From: CAWGUU01 sp963825765
GTDB taxonomy: Bacteria; Actinomycetota; Acidimicrobiia; Acidimicrobiales; AC-14
NCBI GenBank assembly: GCA_963825765.1
Contig: CAWGUU010000014.1
Location: forward strand, 372,001-436,000
Length of the DNA stretch: 64,000 bases
Direction: 5' to 3'
How positions within the stretch are numbered: position 1 is the stretch's first letter; each line of letters opens with the position of its first letter. The notes beneath the pieces are model-generated. The model was not told the DNA's origin and did no database searches. It saw nothing but the letters and a program-made list of their open reading frames with translations. A program made the position numbers and the translations under genes. Shown here in pieces: positions 33,853-44,227 of the stretch.

Positions 33853-35120
33853 TCAAGCACCGTTTTCGTCGACCCGGTCCAGTAGGCGGTCGAAGAGCGC
33901 GGCGCGCTGGGTCTGGCCGTGCTCGCGGGCGTGGTCCCGTTGGCGTTGGAGCGTGGGCCTGAACTCGACGCTGGTCTGGAAGTAGCTGCACGTCTCGCAG
34001 GCGCTCTCCATGCGGCAGTCGAGCTCGACCGGTCGTGTGCAGAGCCCGTTGCCGAGCATGCGGGCGTGAGCTTCGCGGCGAAGCTTGGCCATCGTGGCGG
34101 TCTCCAGGTCGGCGGGCAGATCGAGCTCCTGGCCGTAGAGCGCGTCGACCTTCTCGCTGATGGCCTGGTACTCGTCGGCGACGACACGATCGGCGATGCG
34201 GGCGTAGACGAGCGTCATCTCCATCGACTTGTGCCCAGCAAGGTGGCGATCGCCTCGAGTCGCATCCCGCGGTTGATGGCCTGGGTCGCCAGCGTGTGCC
34301 GGAGTTGATGGGGATGCGCCTGGACGCCGGCCGCCCGGGCGACCCGCTGCACGACGCGCCACACCCCATGCCGGTCGATCGGTCCACGGTGGTCAGCCAC
34401 GAGTCGGCGGTGACGCCGGATGTGGTCGAGATTGGACGCCGTCCACGCGCCGAGCTGTTCGACGAGCTGGGGGTGCAGCGGGACGTAGCGGTCGTTGCGG
34501 AGCTTGCCGACGGGGACGCGCAGCCAGTGCCCGTCGCCGATGCGCACGACCGCATCGGCCTCCAGGCCGCACAGCTCGCCGGCGCGCAAACCGGTGCGGG
34601 CCAGCGTCTCGACCACGAGGCGATCACGGGGATCGGCGGCGGCGCGTGCGGCGGCCATGATCTTGGCGGCGTGGCGGTCGTCGAGGAACTTGGGCAGCGG
34701 CTCAGGACGAGGCGGCAGGTCTCCGCCGATGACGGGGTTGCGGGCCGGCGCGTCCGGCCAGTCCCACTCGATGACCCTCTCGAAGAACGCCCGTAGCGTG
34801 CGCAGCCGCTGGCGGTGGGTGTTGGCCGACAGCCGCGAGCCGGGCTTGTGGCCGGGCTGGGCGGCGAGCCACACCTTGTAGTCCTCCACATGCGTGCGGC
34901 TGACGTCGGCGACGACCCGCGCATCGGTGTGCGCCAGCAGCCAAAGGGCGAACTGACGAAGGGCGTTGTCGGCCGAGTCGACGCTGGTCGGGGCCAAGAA
35001 GGTGGCGACCTGGTCGAGATAGCGGCCCATCGTGCGGGCGACGCCCGGCGCTCGACCGCCGATCAGGGCCCAATCGGCGGTCGCCTTGTCGGCGGCCTTC
35101 GGTTCGGGGAGCGCGCCCAT
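33853..35120 (-). pseudogene. Second tyrosine recombinase of a tandem pair, one-base frameshift
   Basis: A site-specific recombinase of about 422 residues belonging to tandem integrase arrays. The arm-binding domain is at about 1-170, and the catalytic domain has TGLRAGELCG (Arg), HQLRHTLATQ (His-x-x-Arg) and MTLVYARI (Tyr). The frame breaks near 34231-34240: LEAIATLLG runs into a wrong frame, whereas one more G in the CTGGGCAC run would give LLGHKSMEMTLVYARI. The 1268-bp span is one base short. The conserved tail with CTRPVELDC and CETCSYF is intact. ATG 35120 is not separated by a stop from the upstream recombinase. Confidence 0.82.
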
Positions 35121-36173
35121 CAGCCCACCGTCTCCTGAGCGGCGAGCATCTCGGCCACGGCTGTGGCTGGCGTCGATCAACTCGGCCGCCCGCCGGTACT
35201 CGGCGACCAACCAGTCGTTGGTGAGGTGCAGGTAGACCCTGGTCGACTCGATCGAGCGATGCCCGGCCTGGGCTTGCACCGCCTCCAGCGACATGCCCGC
35301 CTCCCGCAGCCGGGTGAGGCACGTGTGGCGCAACTCATGGCAGGTGGCGTGCTCGAGCCCGGCTCGCCGGCGGGCACCGGCGAGGATCTCGTCGACGCCT
35401 TCGGCGGACAGCGGCTGGCCACGCCGCGGGCCCTTCAACGCCACGAACACGGGGTCCGTCGCCGTCGCCGGCCGCTCCTCGCTTAGGTAGTCCCCCAGCG
35501 CGGTGAAGAAGGCGTTCGCCACCGGCACCACCCGCTGGTGGCCGCCCTTGCCCTCGGCGATGAACAACGACCGATCCCCGACGCGGACGTCGACGAGGCG
35601 CAGACCGAGCACCTCGCAGCGGCGCAGACCGCCCAGCAGCATCGCGAGCACCATCGCCCGATCCCGATGTGTGCGCAACGCCGACAACAGCGCAGTCCCC
35701 TCCGCCGGATCGAGGATCCTCGGCAGCGTCCGCGGCGTCCGCACGAGGGGCGTCGTGCGTGACCGCTTCGAGCCGCCCTGCCGTCTCGTCGACAGCCCGC
35801 GCGGCACCGGGTTCGTCCGCACCGGAGTATCCCCGCGGGCGACCAAACAGGCGTAGAACCCCGACACTGACGACAACCGACGGGCGATCGTGCGCGCCGA
35901 CATGCCCGATTCGCGGTCCGAGAGGCGCACCACCCGCCGATCGCCGCGCTGGTGGGCGAGGAAATCGAACACGTCGGCCGCCTCCACCGCCTCCGGATCC
36001 TTGCCGACCACGGCGAAGAAGGTCTTCAGGTCGAACGCCACCGCCCGCAGCGTGTTGGGTCGAGCCCGGCCGGCGACGAACTCCAGATATCGATCGAGCA
36101 TTGGGTGGCCGAGCGCGTAGCGGGACTCACCCGACGACGCCACGGCCCTAATCAGGCAAGGGAAGTAGGTCAT
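35121..36173 (-). CDS. First tyrosine recombinase/integrase of a tandem pair
   Basis: About 351 residues with N-terminal core-binding helices (LDRYLEFVAGRARPNTLRAV) and a catalytic domain with LLGGLRRCEVLG (Arg), CHELRHTCLTRLRE (His-x-x-Arg), AGHRSIESTRVYLHL (His and Tyr). It is a phage- or transposon-type integrase of the kind found as adjacent pairs or triplets in actinobacteria. The frame runs on without a stop into the second recombinase. A TGATG sequence at the junction suggests two overlapping genes, so either a true fusion or a lost base explains the continuity. The start is uncertain: ATG 36173 or ATG 36101 (MLDRYLEFV). Confidence 0.82.
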
Positions 36174-36686
36174 CCGGCCAGGGTCCCAAAGCCGTGCGAG
36201 ATACACGCGGATGCAAGATGGATCACCCGTGTATTAGGCGATCGGCTCGGCGGTGCGTGTCCCAGAACGCGCGATGGAAGCGGATCCCCAGCCATCCTCT
36301 TGGTGCTGATCGGGGCGTGGGCCCGCGCCAGTGCCCGACATTTTCGAATAGGTGTTCGGCCTCGGCCTGGCCCACAACGCCACGGCCAACGACCCCTCAG
36401 GGCCGCTCGCACCCATCCGGAACGTGCCGCTTCCGGATGCGTCGCCAGTCGCGACCCCTAAGCCGAAACCATTCCCCGAACGTGCAGTCCAGCGGGTCCC
36501 AGCAGCTGTCCATCTCGTGCCCGAAGGGGGCGTAGGGCTGGTTACGCCGACGCGCTGTTCGAGGCTTGGGAGCGGCCCGTCCGACGCGCCACCAAGACGC
36601 AAGGTGCACGAGATCACCTCAGATTCCCGTGTCGGACCGACGCCGCCTGCGACACCTCCGCCCGAAGGGCTCCTACGCTGGCCGCC
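36174..36686. other. 513-bp intergenic region at the edge of the accessory island
   Basis: It lies between the divergent integrase and GT4-fusion starts. Apart from the TACGCT promoter motif at its right end I see no gene, tRNA or flanking direct repeat that would mark an attachment site. A short minus-strand frame (36397-36609) contains FGHEMDSCWDPLDCTFGEWF, which looks protein-like but I cannot place it. Confidence 0.4.
36674..36686 (+). promoter_or_regulatory. Leaderless promoter -10 for the GT4 fusion gene
   Basis: TACGCT at 36674-36679 is followed by 7 nt and the GTG at 36687. Confidence 0.45.
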
Positions 36687-39600
36687 GTGGGGGCAGAGCA
36701 GCAGCGACGGCGACGGATTGTGGTCGCCACGTGCGACACCCTCACCGCCAAGATGGCGGGGCCGGCGATCCGGGCGTGGCAGATCGCCTCGGCGCTGTCG
36801 GCCGAGCACGAGGTCCAGCTGGTCACCACCTCGAAGGCCGACCTGGACGAGACCCGGTTCGCCGTCCGCTCGGTGGGCGACCTGGAGCTGGCCGAGCTCG
36901 AGAAGTGGTGCGACATCCTGGTCTTCCAGGGCTGGCTGGTCCACCGGCGTGACTTCCTGCTGAAGAGCGACAAGATCCTCGTCGCCGACGTCTACGACCC
37001 GCTGCACCTGGAACAACTCGAGCAGGCCCGGGACGAGGGGCGGCGGGGACGGGCCATCGCCGTGCAGGAGGCGACGGCGGTGCTCAACGAGCAGCTGCTG
37101 CGGGCCGACTTCCTGCTGTGCGCCAGCGCCAAGCAGCGCGACTTCTGGCTCGGCCAGCTCGCCGCAGTGGGCCGGGTCAATCCCCGCACCTACGACGAGG
37201 ACGAGACGATGCGGTCGCTGCTCGACATCGTCCCGTTCGGCCTGCCCGAGGAGCCGCCGGTGCGGACCCGCCCGGCGATCAAGGGCGTGGTCCCCGGCAT
37301 CGGCCCCGACGACAAGGTCATCCTGTGGGGCGGCGGCATCTACAACTGGTTCGACCCTCTCACCCTGCTGCGGGCCGTCGACCGCCTGCGCAACACAGGC
37401 CACCCCGAGATTCGCCTGTTCTTCCTCGGCCTGACCCACCCCAACCCCGACATCCCCACCATGCGGATGGCCGTCGACGCCCGCCGCCTGTCCGACGACC
37501 TCGGCCTCACCGGCACCCACGTCTTCTTCAACGAGGGCTGGGTCGACTACGACGACCGCCACAACTACCTGCTCGACGCCGACGTCGGCGTGAGCACCCA
37601 CCTCGATCACATCGAGGCCGCCCTCTCGTTCCGCACCCGAATCCTCGACTACATCTGGGCCTCGCTGCCCACTGTGGCCACGCGCGGCGACTCGCTGGCC
37701 GAGGTGATCGAGCGTCGGGGACTGGGGATCACGGTGCCGCCGGGCAGTGTCGAGGCCCTGGCCGCGGCGCTGGCCACAATGCTCGATGACGACGAGCGAC
37801 GCGCCGTCTGCTCCGCCAACGCCGCCGCCATCGCCCCCGAGCTGGTGTGGTCGAGGGCGCTGGCACCCCTGGTCGAGTTCTGCCGGGCGCCGCGGCGGGC
37901 GCCCGACCTCGACGACGACGACATGGTCGCCGGCATGCGCCACGACCTCGTCGCGGTGGAGAAGCGGTGGCGCGGCCTGGCCTACGACGCCAGGGCCGGC
38001 CTCGGGTACCTCCGCTCCGGCGGGCCCCGGCTGGTCGCGGCCAAGGCCACCGGACGGAATCCGGCGGCTCGTCACCGGCGGCGGCGACTGAACCTCCCGG
38101 GTCGCAGGCCACCAGCGCTGCCGCCCATGACCCTCCCGGTCGTGGTCTTCCTGGCCACGACCTTCCTCCTCCTCCCTCTCGCCCTCCTCGGCCAGCGGAC
38201 CTACGCCGCCGTCGACATGCTCGAGCCGACTGCGCCGTACCGGTCGGCGCTGGCCGGGCCGCCGCACGTCGTCTCCCCCATCCAGACCGACCAGGTGGAG
38301 GGCTTCCCGGGACCGGTGTCGTTCTACCGGGACCTGCGACGGGGCGTGTTCCAGCTCTGGAGCCCGGACGTGGCCGCCGGAGCGCCGACAGGCATCCTGC
38401 CGTTCAACGGGTTGCTGTCGCCGTTCAGCGCCGGGTACCTCGTGCTCCCGGCCTGGTACGCAGTCGGCCTGAAGGCGGCGCTGGCCCTGCTGTTCTGCCA
38501 GGCGTTCACCTACCTGCTGCTGCGGCGGCTGGGGGCGGCGATCGGCCCGTCGACCCTCGCCGCGGTGGCCTACACGTTCGCGGGGACGAACCTCGTCTTC
38601 GTCCACCGGGTCGGTGCCGTCTTCGTGCTGCCGTCCCTGCTGTGGGCCACCCACCGCCTGGTGGACAGACCGACATGGCGGCGCACCGCGGTGCTGGCGC
38701 TGCTCATCGCGTGGGCCTGGTTCGAGGGGTTCCCTGCCGGGTTCGTCTACTGCGTCTACGCCACCGCCGCGTGGGGGGCGTGGCTGGCCGTGAAGCGGCG
38801 CGAGGCCATCGTGCGGCGGCTGGCGGCAGTCGCAGGGGGGCTGGCGTGGGGGGTGGCGGTCTCGTGCATCAGCCTGGTGCCATTCGTCTCCGAGATCCTG
38901 TCGCGGGGGACGCTCACAACCCGGTCTTTCGACCGCCACCTTCCCGGCGTCCAGGCCTTCGGGTTGCTGGACCTGTCCCTCACTCGACCGCTGTTCAACG
39001 GCGGCGACACCTGGAGCGGCCCCAACGCCATCGAGAGCGTGTCGCACGTCGGCTGGATCGTGGCGGTGGCTGCGGTGGCCGGCCTGGTCGCCGCGGCCCT
39101 GGGACGCCTCCGGTTGAGTCGGGAGGGTTCGGTCGCCTGGCCGTTCTTCGCCGGGATGGCTGCGGTGGGGCTGGTGCTCACCTACGTCGGCGGACCCTTG
39201 CTCGACGTCGCCTACCTGGTGCCGGGCATCGCCGGCAACCCGATCGCCCGGTCGCGGTTCCTCATCAACCTGTCCACCGCCGTCCTCGCCGGACTGGCCC
39301 TCGACGCCTGGTGGCAGAGGACCGAAGGGGACGATCGGGTGAGGTCGTCGCGGGGCGTCTCGATCACGGTGCTCGCCGTCGTCGTCGCCGTCGTTCGGCC
39401 TCTTCGCCGACGACCTCTGGCGGTCGGCGCGGGCGGCGGGCCAAGCCGGAGACGTGGCCCGCTCGATGGCCGTCGGCCTGGGGATGGCGGCGGTGGCCGT
39501 GGCGATCGCTGCCGCCGGCCGCCGCTGGAGCCGAGTGGCACCGATCGCCGTGGCCGCGTTGGCGGCGCTGCTGTTCGTCCAGCTGGCCCTGCCGCTGCGG

Positions 39601-40842
39601 CAGTTCACGCCCCAGGCGCCGGTGGCGGACTTCTACACCGAGCAGGCCGGGCACCGGGTGGTGCGCGACCTGGTCGGCGACCGCTACCGGCTCCTCGCCA
39701 GCGGCTTCGAGTTCTACCCGAACTCCGGTCAGGCGCTCGGCATCCCCGACCTGCGCGGCGTGACCCTCCAGTCGCAGCGGTTCAAGGACCTCGTCGGAGC
39801 CGTCAACCCGGTGGCCTTCGAGCGTGACCCGCTCAAGCTCATCCTCACCCGGGACGAGATGAACCTGGGCTCGACGATCCTCGACGATCTGGCTGTGCGA
39901 TATGTCGCCCTGGCCACCACCGACAAGCCTTTCGGGCGGGTCGACGCCGCCGACGCGGGATGGGACGCCATGAGGCCGGCGGGCGACGTGGTCGCCGAGG
40001 GGACGGCGCCGGGCCCGATCGGTGGCGTGGCCCTGGGGCTCGGTGTGTCCGGGGCGTGTGACGGCGCCGCGGTGCAGGTGACGCTGGACGACGGCGGCGT
40101 GACGGTGCTCGGCCGATCGGCCCGTCCCGCCTTCGACGTCGACGGCTGGACGTCGTTCGCGCTCACAGGTCAGGCCCTCGACGCCGGCGCGCCCTACCGG
40201 ATGTCGGTGTCGTCCACCGAGCCCGGCTGCCGCGTCGAGGTGGGGATGACGGGCGACCGGGTGGCGCGCCAGGTCATCGTCCTCGACCGCGACGGTCCGG
40301 TGCGGCTGGTGGCCACCGAGGGGGCGTGGATCTACGAGCGGCCGACCGCGTGGGAACTGGTGAGCGCCCACACCCGCTGGCGGGCCTTCGCCGACCAGGC
40401 CGACCTGCTGGCGTGGGCGACGTCCCGGCTACCCGTCGATGCCGACGTCGCAGCCTTCGTGGGGACAGGACCGCCGCCGCCCACACCGGCATCGGTCGGC
40501 CGGGCAACTGTCGAGAGCTACACCGTCGACGGCGGACACGTGCGGGCCGAGACGCGCGCCGACGCCATGTCCCTCCTTGCGGTGTCCATGAACGGGTCAT
40601 CGGGGTGGACCGCCACCGTCGACGGTCGACCGACCCCGATCGTGGCGGTGGACGGCGCCCTCATGGGCGTCTTCGTGCCGGCCGGCGACCACGTCGTGCG
40701 CCTCCGTTACCTGCCGCGGTCCTTCGTCGCCGGCGCCGCCGTCACCGGAACGGCGCTGGCCGCGGCCATGGTGGCGCTCGTCGCGCCGGTGTGGGTCCGG
40801 CGGAAGAGGTCGGGCGAGCCTCAACCCTCGACCCGAGCATGA
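36687..40842 (+). CDS. GT4 glycosyltransferase fused to a YfhO-like membrane protein, one apparent frameshift
   Basis: Residues about 10-430 are a GT4-like domain (TLTAKMAGPAIRAWQIASAL, WGGGIYNWFDPLTLLRA, YIWASLPTVATRGDS) closely related to the C-terminal half of the protein at 20749. A basic linker at about 455-475 (RHRRRRLNLPGRR) leads into a YfhO-like module: first helix VVVFLATTFLLLPLALL, loop with TYAAVDMLEP, about 12 helices, and a beta-rich end with GWTATVDGRPTPI and a final helix. The first frame reads to 39827, but the coding frame changes near 39393 (an extra base in GTCGTTCGG), after which the second frame runs to 40842. The GTG at 36687 has a leaderless promoter. The glycan role is inferred from domains. 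Confidence 0.78.
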
Positions 40843-41013
40843 GGGCTCCAAGGGCCGGCGACTCCAACAGTGCAGCGCCGTAACCCTCGAGTCCAAGATC
40901 ATACTTCCTGACCCACGGCGTTCCATCAACCACGAACCGCGTTGGACAAGCGGCCTTCGGTTCGCCAACATGGTCGTGTCACGGGGTCACCCGTGGGCCA
41001 CCACCCACCCCAC

Positions 41014-42783
41014 ATGCGCCTCCGAGCCCCCTCGTTCCTGCGCCGCTGGATGGCCCGGACGGCCCCCTTGGTGGCCGGCCTGAGCCTCGTGACGACCGGC
41101 CTCGTGCTCCCCGCCCAGCGGGCACCGTCGATCCCCGACGTGAAGGCCAAGGCCCAGGCCCTGGCCGAGTCGATGGTGGGTCCGGGATTCTCCCGTCAGG
41201 TGGAGACGGGCATCGAGACCGAGATGGTCGGCTTCGAGTGGGCCGGTCGCACGCCCGGTGCGGTCGAGGTCAGGACCCTCGACGGCGACGAGCCCGGCCC
41301 GTGGGTCGAGGTCCACGGCGATCCCTTCGAGGGACCCGACGTCGGGTCTCCCGAGTACACGGGCAAGACCACCGCCGGCCCCGTCTGGCTGGGGTCGGGC
41401 ACCCAGGAGGTGGAGGTCCGGGTCACCGAGGGCGACCTGCCCGACCTCAAGCTGCACGCGATCCACAGCGAGACGCCGGAGGCGCCGTCGGGACCGACCA
41501 CCACCAGGGCCGGGGCCGACATCGCCAGGCCCACCATCGTCACGAGGGCGGCGTGGGGCGCCGACGAGTCCTTCCGCACCATCAACCCCGGCTGCGATGG
41601 CAGCGCCCGGTACGCCGAGCGCGTCAGGTACGCGGTCGTCCACCACACCGCCACCGAGAACACCTACACCGCGGCGGAAGCGCCGGCGGTCGTGCGGGCG
41701 ATCTACTACTTCCACACCCACACCAACGCCTGGTGCGACATCGGGTACAACTTCCTCGTCGACCGGTTCGGCACCACCTACGAGGGCAGGGCGGGCGGAA
41801 TGTCCGAGGCGGTGATCGGCGCCCACGCCCAGGACTTCAACACCGGGAGCACCGGCGCCGCCATCATCGGCACCTTCACTACCCAGGAGGTGCCGAACGT
41901 CGCCTTCAGCGCCCTGCGTGACCTGCTGGCGTGGCGGCTGGCGTGGGCGGGCGTGGACCCCGAGGCCACGCTGACGGTGAACGGCAGGACGATCGCCGCC
42001 GTCACCGGCCACCGCGACGTCAACAACACCGACTGCCCGGGCGACAGGCTGGAGGCCATGCTGGGCGGTCTGCGCGGAGACCTGGCGATCACGCTGCAGG
42101 CCTCCATCGCCAAACCGGCCGTGCATCGGGCCGGCGACGGCACCGTCTACATGCGGAGCACGCAGACGTCGGGGCCCGCCACGTCGGCCTTCGCCTATGG
42201 GAACGTCGGCGACATCGCCATGATGTGCGACTGGGATGGCGACGGCCTGCCCACCATCGGCGTGCACCGCCAGGAGAACGGGCACTTCTACCTTCGAAAC
42301 CGGAACACGACGGGCGTCGGCGACATCGAGTTCGTCTACGGCAACCCGGGGGACATCCCTGTCTGCGGTGATTGGGACGGCGACGGCACCGACACGGTCG
42401 GCGTCGTGCGGTCGGGGACGTGGTACCTGAAGAACGACCACACCGGCGGTTTCGCCGACGTCAGCCTCGCCTACGGCAACCCGGACGACCGCCCCTTCGT
42501 CGGCGACTGGAACGGCGACGGCATCGACACCCCGGGCGTCCAGCGCGACGGGCCGTGGTACCTGCGCAACAGCAACACCAGCGGCGTGGCCGAGCTGGCG
42601 CCGTTCGGGTACGGCAACCCCGGCGACACGCCGGTGGCCGGCGACTGGAACGGCGACGGCATCGACACCGTCGGCGTCGTCCGCGGCAGCACGTTCTACC
42701 TGCGCAACTCGAACACCACCGGTCGGGCCGACAGCTTCTTCACCTTCGCCGACCCGGGCGACCGTCCCATCTTCTGGCGCTAG
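41014..42783 (+). CDS. Secreted N-acetylmuramoyl-L-alanine amidase (PGRP) with FG-GAP-like repeats
   Basis: A 589-residue exported wall hydrolase. Residues 1-33 are a signal peptide (basic LRRWMART, then LVAGLSLVTTGLVL). A PGRP/amidase_2 domain spans about 175-350, with zinc ligands in VVHHTATEN (H209 region), ITGHRD-like TGHRDVNN and DCPGD, and it should cleave the muramoyl-alanine bond. Residues about 370-589 hold repeats of about 48 residues, with GDWDGDGTDTVGVVRSGTWY and FYLRNSNTTG-type ends, shared with two other secreted proteins here. I chose ATG 41014 over TTG 40942 because it starts a standard signal peptide. Confidence 0.88.
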   Translation: MRLRAPSFLRRWMARTAPLVAGLSLVTTGLVLPAQRAPSIPDVKAKAQALAESMVGPGFSRQVETGIETEMVGFEWAGRTPGAVEVRTLDGDEPGPWVEVHGDPFEGPDVGSPEYTGKTTAGPVWLGSGTQEVEVRVTEGDLPDLKLHAIHSETPEAPSGPTTTRAGADIARPTIVTRAAWGADESFRTINPGCDGSARYAERVRYAVVHHTATENTYTAAEAPAVVRAIYYFHTHTNAWCDIGYNFLVDRFGTTYEGRAGGMSEAVIGAHAQDFNTGSTGAAIIGTFTTQEVPNVAFSALRDLLAWRLAWAGVDPEATLTVNGRTIAAVTGHRDVNNTDCPGDRLEAMLGGLRGDLAITLQASIAKPAVHRAGDGTVYMRSTQTSGPATSAFAYGNVGDIAMMCDWDGDGLPTIGVHRQENGHFYLRNRNTTGVGDIEFVYGNPGDIPVCGDWDGDGTDTVGVVRSGTWYLKNDHTGGFADVSLAYGNPDDRPFVGDWNGDGIDTPGVQRDGPWYLRNSNTSGVAELAPFGYGNPGDTPVAGDWNGDGIDTVGVVRGSTFYLRNSNTTGRADSFFTFADPGDRPIFWR

Positions 42784-42963
42784 CTGCGGCCGAGAGCGAA
42801 CCCTGTGCCTCCGAAACCGTAGGATCGCCGGCCGAACGTCCCCTCCGGTCCGGAGCCTGCGCTGCGTCAATCCACATCCCACGACCCGACCACTCCCCAT
42901 GAGACAGGGTCCGGTCGGGCTGGCCGCCGCCCGTGGGACGAGCTGCCCGAGGGCACGCTGGCG

Positions 42964-44223
42964 GTGGGCGTCGGGCTCCTCGTTCTCGGCCTCACCGCCT
43001 ACGGCTTCCTCGTCATCTCCGCACGGGCGCTTGGACCCGAGTCGTACGCCCCCCTGTCGGCCCTGTGGGCCACCGTCTTCCTCATCTGCCCCGGGTTCTT
43101 CCTGCCCCTCGAGCAGGAGCTGTCGCGCAGCCTGGCCGCCCGGCGGGCGGCAGGGGTGGGCGGGGGACCCGTCGTGCGGAAGGCCGCATTGGTGGGCGGC
43201 GTGGGGGCGGTCGTGCTCATCGCCGGCTGCCTCGCCCTGGGCCTGCCCCTGCTCGACAAGCTGTTCGACGGCGAGATCCTGCTGCTGGTCGGTCTGCTCG
43301 TCGGCCTGGTCGGCTACTTCACCGAGTTCCTGGCCCGGGGGACCTTGGCCGGCAACGGCCGCTTCCGCTCCTACGGCCTGATCCTCGCCCTCGACGGCAT
43401 CGCCCGCCTCCTCGGCTGCGTCGCCCTTGCCGTGCTCGGTGTGGCCACGGCCGGGCCCTACGGGATCGTGGTTGGGGCGGCCCCCCTCGTGGCCACCGCC
43501 GTCGCCATGCGGGGACAGCGGGACCTGCTCGGTGCCGGCCCCGAGCCCGACCGACACGAGCTGTCGATGGCGCTGGGCTGGCTGCTCGCGGGGTCGGTGC
43601 TGGCCCAGTCCCTGATCAACGCCGGCCCCCTGGCGGTGAAGCTCCTGGCAACCGACGCCGAGGAGGCGATAGCCGGCACGTTCCTGGCCGGGCTCATCGT
43701 GGCCCGGGTGCCGCTGTTCCTGTTCCAGGCCCTGCAGGCCTCGGCCCTGCCCAAGCTGTCCCGGCTGGCCGCGGCCGGCGAGCCCCACGCCTTCCAGACC
43801 GCCCTGCGGCGGTTGCTCCTCCTCGTCGGCGCCCTGGGCCTGGCCGGCACCTGCGGTGCGCTGGTCATCGGCCCGTGGGTCGTCACCGTGCTGTTCGGGC
43901 CCGAGTTCCGGCTGCCCGCCAGGGATCTCACCATCATGGCCGGTGCCACCGCCGCCTACATGCTGGCCATGACCATGGCTCAGGCCCTCATCGCGTTGGC
44001 CGGCTACACGCGGGTCGCCCTCGGGTGGATGGCCGGCGTGGTCGTCTTCGCCGTCGTGACCGCCCTGGGCTCGGACCTGCTGGTCCGGGTCGAAAGCGGC
44101 CTGCTGGCCGGCTCGTTGGCGGCGGCGGCAACCATGGCGGGGCTGCTCACGCCGCTGCTCCGGGCCCGCCGCCTCACCGCCGAGCCGGAGCCGATTCCCC
44201 CCGCTCCCCCGCCGGTGCTGTAG
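42964..44223 (+). CDS. Polysaccharide flippase (Wzx/MviN-like), N-terminus uncertain
   Basis: A polytopic protein of about 419 residues with roughly 12 helices, predicted to flip lipid-linked glycan units across the membrane. It opens VGLLVLGLTAYGFLVISARA then LGPESYAPLSALW, as in MATE/MOP-type exporters of actinobacteria. The residues before GTG 42964 in the same frame (RPWDELPEGTLA) also look native but lack a start. An ATG at 42899 in the neighbouring frame would join them if one C were missing from the CCC at 42930-42932. The true protein therefore probably begins at 42899 and the sequence has an indel. Confidence 0.8.
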   Translation: MGVGLLVLGLTAYGFLVISARALGPESYAPLSALWATVFLICPGFFLPLEQELSRSLAARRAAGVGGGPVVRKAALVGGVGAVVLIAGCLALGLPLLDKLFDGEILLLVGLLVGLVGYFTEFLARGTLAGNGRFRSYGLILALDGIARLLGCVALAVLGVATAGPYGIVVGAAPLVATAVAMRGQRDLLGAGPEPDRHELSMALGWLLAGSVLAQSLINAGPLAVKLLATDAEEAIAGTFLAGLIVARVPLFLFQALQASALPKLSRLAAAGEPHAFQTALRRLLLLVGALGLAGTCGALVIGPWVVTVLFGPEFRLPARDLTIMAGATAAYMLAMTMAQALIALAGYTRVALGWMAGVVVFAVVTALGSDLLVRVESGLLAGSLAAAATMAGLLTPLLRARRLTAEPEPIPPAPPPVL

Positions 44224-44227
44224 TCCA

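Noticed and set aside
28863..36686. Prophage
   Set aside because: No capsid, portal, terminase, tail or lysis genes; only recombinases and a few metabolic genes, so an integrase-bearing accessory region is the safer reading.
36234..39608. 1124-codon minus-strand frame over the GT4-YfhO gene
   Set aside because: Low-complexity Arg/Gly/His/Gln translation opposite a well-conserved GT4 domain; no domain or start support.
40843..41013. Possible riboswitch (c-di-AMP type) before the secreted amidase
   Set aside because: Only a short CACGGG-GTCA-CCCGTG hairpin at 40980-40995 is visible; the conserved ydaO-type segments are not recognisable.
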